From Eretmocerus hayati (Eukaryota; Arthropoda; Insecta; Hymenoptera; Aphelinidae), in contig CM056744.1 of assembly GCA_029851415.1 (NCBI GenBank), forward strand, positions 16,995,268 through 17,059,267: a DNA stretch of 64,000 nucleotides. Direction: 5' to 3'. The notes under the pieces were generated by a model, which was not told where the DNA came from, did no database searches, and worked only from the letters and a program-made list of their open reading frames with translations. Positions 60,383 through 64,000 of the stretch are shown in pieces. Each line of letters opens with the position of its first letter. The first letter of the stretch is position 1. Position numbers and translations under genes: made by a program.

Positions 60383-62882
60383 AGATCTATAATATGGTCA
60401 ATCGACCACTATTAATAGTCATTCATGAAAAGCCAATCGTCACTTTATTTCTAAAAAATCATTATCCAAACCATTCATCTAAAATTCATTTGATTCATCC
60501 TAATTTGACTTATAAAACAAATTTGACCATAAAAATTAGGAGGATTTTCTGGAGATATTATCGGAAAAAATGGGAAAATAATTGGTAATGTGGCTCCATT
60601 ACTAAATATCCTGATTCCACATCAAATCATCATATTAGCAAAATCTCCCCAGAATCAAGATCAAATTCTCAAAAGAGGTTCAATTCAACTTCATCTTGAT
60701 GGCTCCCAGAAGGTTAATACTAAATCCGACGCAGGCTCACAACTCCTTAAAATATTTTTCCTCAGCGCCGTAAAAATTGTGTAAACTTTTCAAGTGCATC
60801 TCCAAACTCTCAAACAGTAGATTAGCTCAAGTTGTAATACCTGCAACGCTCCAAGTGACGGAGCAAAGTGTTGAAATCGATCGGTCGCATGGCTATATAT
60901 TTATGCTTACCGCGGAAAATCCTGCCCATTCATGAAATCGCTCCATCTTCCTCGCCCACTCGTATAGTATTCAGTCTTTATCTGTCTTTCACACGCAATG
61001 CATCCGCAATCTCTCCCCCTCAATGTTCGCGCGACGCCTTCGCTTTGTGTAGTAAAGTTATATAGTATATATATCTACTAACACGTGGTTTTGCACATAG
61101 TAAGCCCGATTTGTGAATGAAAGCTCTCTACTGGCCGTGCCAATGCTTGGATCAGATCGGCTTACTATATATATGTATGTATTAGTTACTCACGACTTCC
61201 GAGACTTTTTAGCTTGTGTTTACTTTCGCTCTTTTCTTGTTTTGACGATCGATGAGCGGATTTGCGACTGTTATCTCATTGAGTGATGTACTGGAGCTTT
61301 TGTGGATGATAAGTTTGGGCTCACGAAAAAAGATATGAGTGTTGAGGTGAGAAGTATTTTCGGAGAAACTTGGTTAAATTTAAATCATGACTTGAATGTG
61401 TCCGAGCTTTTGAGCTTTCATCAAAACGCCCACGAGAGTCAAAAGTTTGAAACATATTCTTGTTAACCAAATCATCTCAGCCTCTGAGAACTTTTTGATT
61501 GATTCAAAACTTTGCTTGAAATGTTGCATTTTTGTCGTTTTTTGCTTGGCGATGGATTTCAGGGAAACAGTATATTTTCTTGTACACGAAACGCCTCAAT
61601 TTCATTCCAGGTAAGGATGATATAAATCACAAGCTTTCTGAATATTTATGGAATCGAAATAGAGTTGAAATATGGATGTATAGGGCTCCGATACTTGTGG
61701 GATGCTGTGCATTTTCCATGTTCAATTTCCAGAATACATGAAAAAGTTTGATGAACACCAATTTTCAGTCATTTTCTCAAATGCAATGACCCGAAAGACC
61801 CACTTTCCCGAACGACAATTTTCCTGAACGTCAATTTTCCCGAATGACCTTTTTCAGAATCCCGAAAGAATTTTTTCCCGAAAAAAGCATGATGAATGCT
61901 TAGTCATTGGTTGTATTCCAATAGGAGTAAGAATGTCACTCCTGATGGATAGCTAGCTATTGTACTTGCGCGATTTTTCGAAAATTGGCGAACCGTCTAG
62001 AACGTGGTAAAAAAATCGAAGATTCATCGGTTTGGAAGTCCTCCATTTGTCAACACCCAGCGGAGGACTATCATCCTCTCATTTGTAAAACACAAATAAG
62101 ACTGAAAGTTGTCCCATTTCTAAATGTTGTCAATAATCTCTGATCCAATATTGGATTAGAGATCCAACTGTCCTTTGTGGATCAATGTCTTACTTGTTGT
62201 ACAGGAATACTTTTAAAATTACAAGAATCTCTGTGATAGTATATACATCAATAAGAATAGATCAGAAACTGATCAAAATTCATAACGTGAAACGAAATAG
62301 AATTCAATTCCGAAGTTTTAAACAATTTTGAGTGGAGAAAAATACGAAAGTACTTGGGAGTAAACCGCCGTTGAAACGCCGCCACTTTGGCCCCGTATAT
62401 TTCTTACGGTAGAGTTGTAATATTTGGCCATATTGGATTTTTTTGCCATCCAGAATAACACAGGCGCTCACGCCCACTACAAACTTGCATAAATTTCCGG
62501 AAAAAATGTCTCCATTCACGGAAATCGGGGTTTTCCAACAAGGTCCCTGACCGCCTAACGATGAGTATGGTGCAATCAATGATGAATGGAAGTTGAAGTA
62601 AAACAGTCCCCATCGAAGGCTCCCACCGACGGTTGATGAATTTGATCCATTAGCCTATGTATTCGCTGAATTTCAATATAAATTGAGCACTAACAGTGAG
62701 CTTTTCCACCAACGAGTGAGAAAATCCCATTCCCTTGACAAGAATTATAATTATCCAATAATGACTAAAACTTCTATCATCATCACGGGTCATTGGTTTT
62801 ATTCTTGCTGCGCCACGTGAAAAATGTTGCCTTTTCTAAATACGTTTTCACCGCTAGTCCAATTTTTCGTAATTCTATCCTG
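60383..62882. other. Non-coding DNA with a possible regulatory island
   Basis: No gene is recognised. About 60850-61200 has raised G+C and pyrimidine content and might be a promoter or non-coding exon. 61780-61880 holds a local CCCGAAYGAC-like short repeat (several CCCGAA units). Confidence 0.3.
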
Positions 62883-63114
62883 CGCGTGAACTTGAGGGGA
62901 TGTCGGAGTCCTATCAATATTGTACAGTTACCGACATGGTCGAGTTTTCGGATTTCTCGATGAATTTTTGAGATATCAAAAATCTAACAAGTAACGCCGA
63001 TTCTATGAGCCATACAGAATCGGCGTTACTTAGTAGAATTCCGATATCTCGAAAATTCATCGAGAAATCCGAAAACTCGACAATGTCGGTATCCGACATC
63101 CTCTTAAGCTCGCG
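62883..63114. mobile_element. Small MITE, 232 bp
   Basis: Inverted arms of about 110 bp: CGCGTGAACTTGAGGGGATG at the left pairs with the right end at about 63090-63114, GTCGAGTTTTCGGATTTCTC is shared, and the centre is a perfect stem GTAACGCCGATTCT with a 13-base loop. No target duplication is clear. Confidence 0.75.
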
Positions 63115-64000
63115 TATTTTGTCAGAGACGTTTGTTTCATGTCAACTACTTTTACATCCATTAGTCATCCCTTTGTGGCAAAGTTAATAGCCATGATAGA
63201 TTAACATTAGAAATATTTTGTTATCAAATACGAATCAACAACCATGGAATAATGAAAAATTGTCGGGCTCGCCGCAGTGAACGTGTTACTAGAATTCGAC
63301 ACGCGCGCAAGCGCGCTGATTGTTCATTCTTGATGGGTTGAAAATCGAAATCGAATAATAGGAAAATAGGAAAATATTAAACTCGCAATAAAATGGGTCC
63401 GTTAAGCCAATGCGTTACTTTTCTGGCCTTCCTACTTTTTTGCCAAGACGTATATGGTGTGTGACATCTTGGAACAGATTTCTTGGAGAAATAAGTTTAC
63501 GTTTCAACCTGCTAGTTGAATTACAATTTTTAACTTGTCTACTGTTTACATCAACTTCAAATTGTTTTCGTTTTTCAAAAGTTTATATCATTCAATGTAT
63601 ATATAATGTATTTTATGGGACGCCAGTTCATCTTGAGATTTTTTAAAGCTATGGAATTTTCTACTAATATCTTTGGAAAAAAGATGGTTGATACTCGATT
63701 GAAATTTCAAAATAAACAATAAATCAGGTAATCAATACAGCGTTTCATTCTGAAATTTTTGACTGCAAAAACATACCTGCTTTATTACTGGTTTAAAAAT
63801 GGTAGGCGCTTTTTCAATTTTTGCTAATTTTCTCTTGATAAAGTACATTGCATCTACAATGTATAACCTTACAACATTTTTTGTTGATAGTTTGATACTC
63901 AGGTCTATTATAACAAATACATTTTCGAGATGCGAGATATCGCAAATTGCGATACTACTAACTTCTCGATCGTACAGCGGATTAATAAAAGGAAAAGGCT
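63115..64000. other. Non-coding DNA at the window end
   Basis: Only an isolated GCAGTGAACGTG end (about 63274-63285) matching the 49732-49960 element is noticed. Confidence 0.35.

Overview
This is AT-rich eukaryotic nuclear DNA with spliced protein genes, long introns and many short inverted-repeat transposons. The gene content points to an insect, most likely a parasitoid wasp (inference). RPB5 and drk are insect-like. Next to them lie an ankyrin-repeat protein whose C-terminus resembles the PRANC domain, a combination known from parasitoid Hymenoptera, Wolbachia and poxviruses, and a secreted catalytic-domain-only reprolysin of the kind found in parasitoid venoms. No bacterial operon, rRNA, tRNA gene or CRISPR array was seen.

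Layout. 1-3.3 kb: ANK-PRANC gene (+, two exons). 4.9-5.05 kb: tRNA-derived SINE with an 8-bp target duplication. 7.39-9.07 kb: RPB5, a subunit shared by RNA polymerases I, II and III (+, two exons). 12.5-21.3 kb: drk, the Grb2-type SH3-SH2-SH3 adaptor (-, five coding exons, a 5.3-kb first intron and a probable spliced 3' UTR). 24.4-27.1 kb: reprolysin (M12B) metalloproteinase (-, nine well-supported exons including a 20-bp microexon), with a likely signal-peptide exon and a 49-bp exon at 30.8-31.0 kb. 27.8-64 kb: no convincing cellular gene beyond those two exons. This part is filled with inverted-repeat (MITE or foldback) elements of several families, a 5'-truncated LINE with an 11-bp target duplication (59.1-60.4 kb), and unexplained AT-rich DNA.

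The transposon layer is the most unusual part. At least five copies of one family (TIR core TGTACCCAACTTGCCCCC, TA target) occur in 27 kb. Two copies of a second family have TIR CAACTGGGGTAACTTTGGGA and a GTAC target duplication; one is nested inside a copy of the first family, and a paralogous empty site is visible. Several foldbacks of 0.2-1.2 kb end in TA, one carries about 18 copies of a CACTGA/CAGTGA hexamer, and a 42-bp perfect palindrome lies in the long metalloproteinase intron.

The genes do not form a pathway. RPB5 and drk are housekeeping and signalling genes in convergent orientation. The ANK-PRANC protein and the metalloproteinase are the lineage-specific candidates for host interaction. 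All exon joins come from reading frame, phase and splice signals only; no transcript or database search was available.
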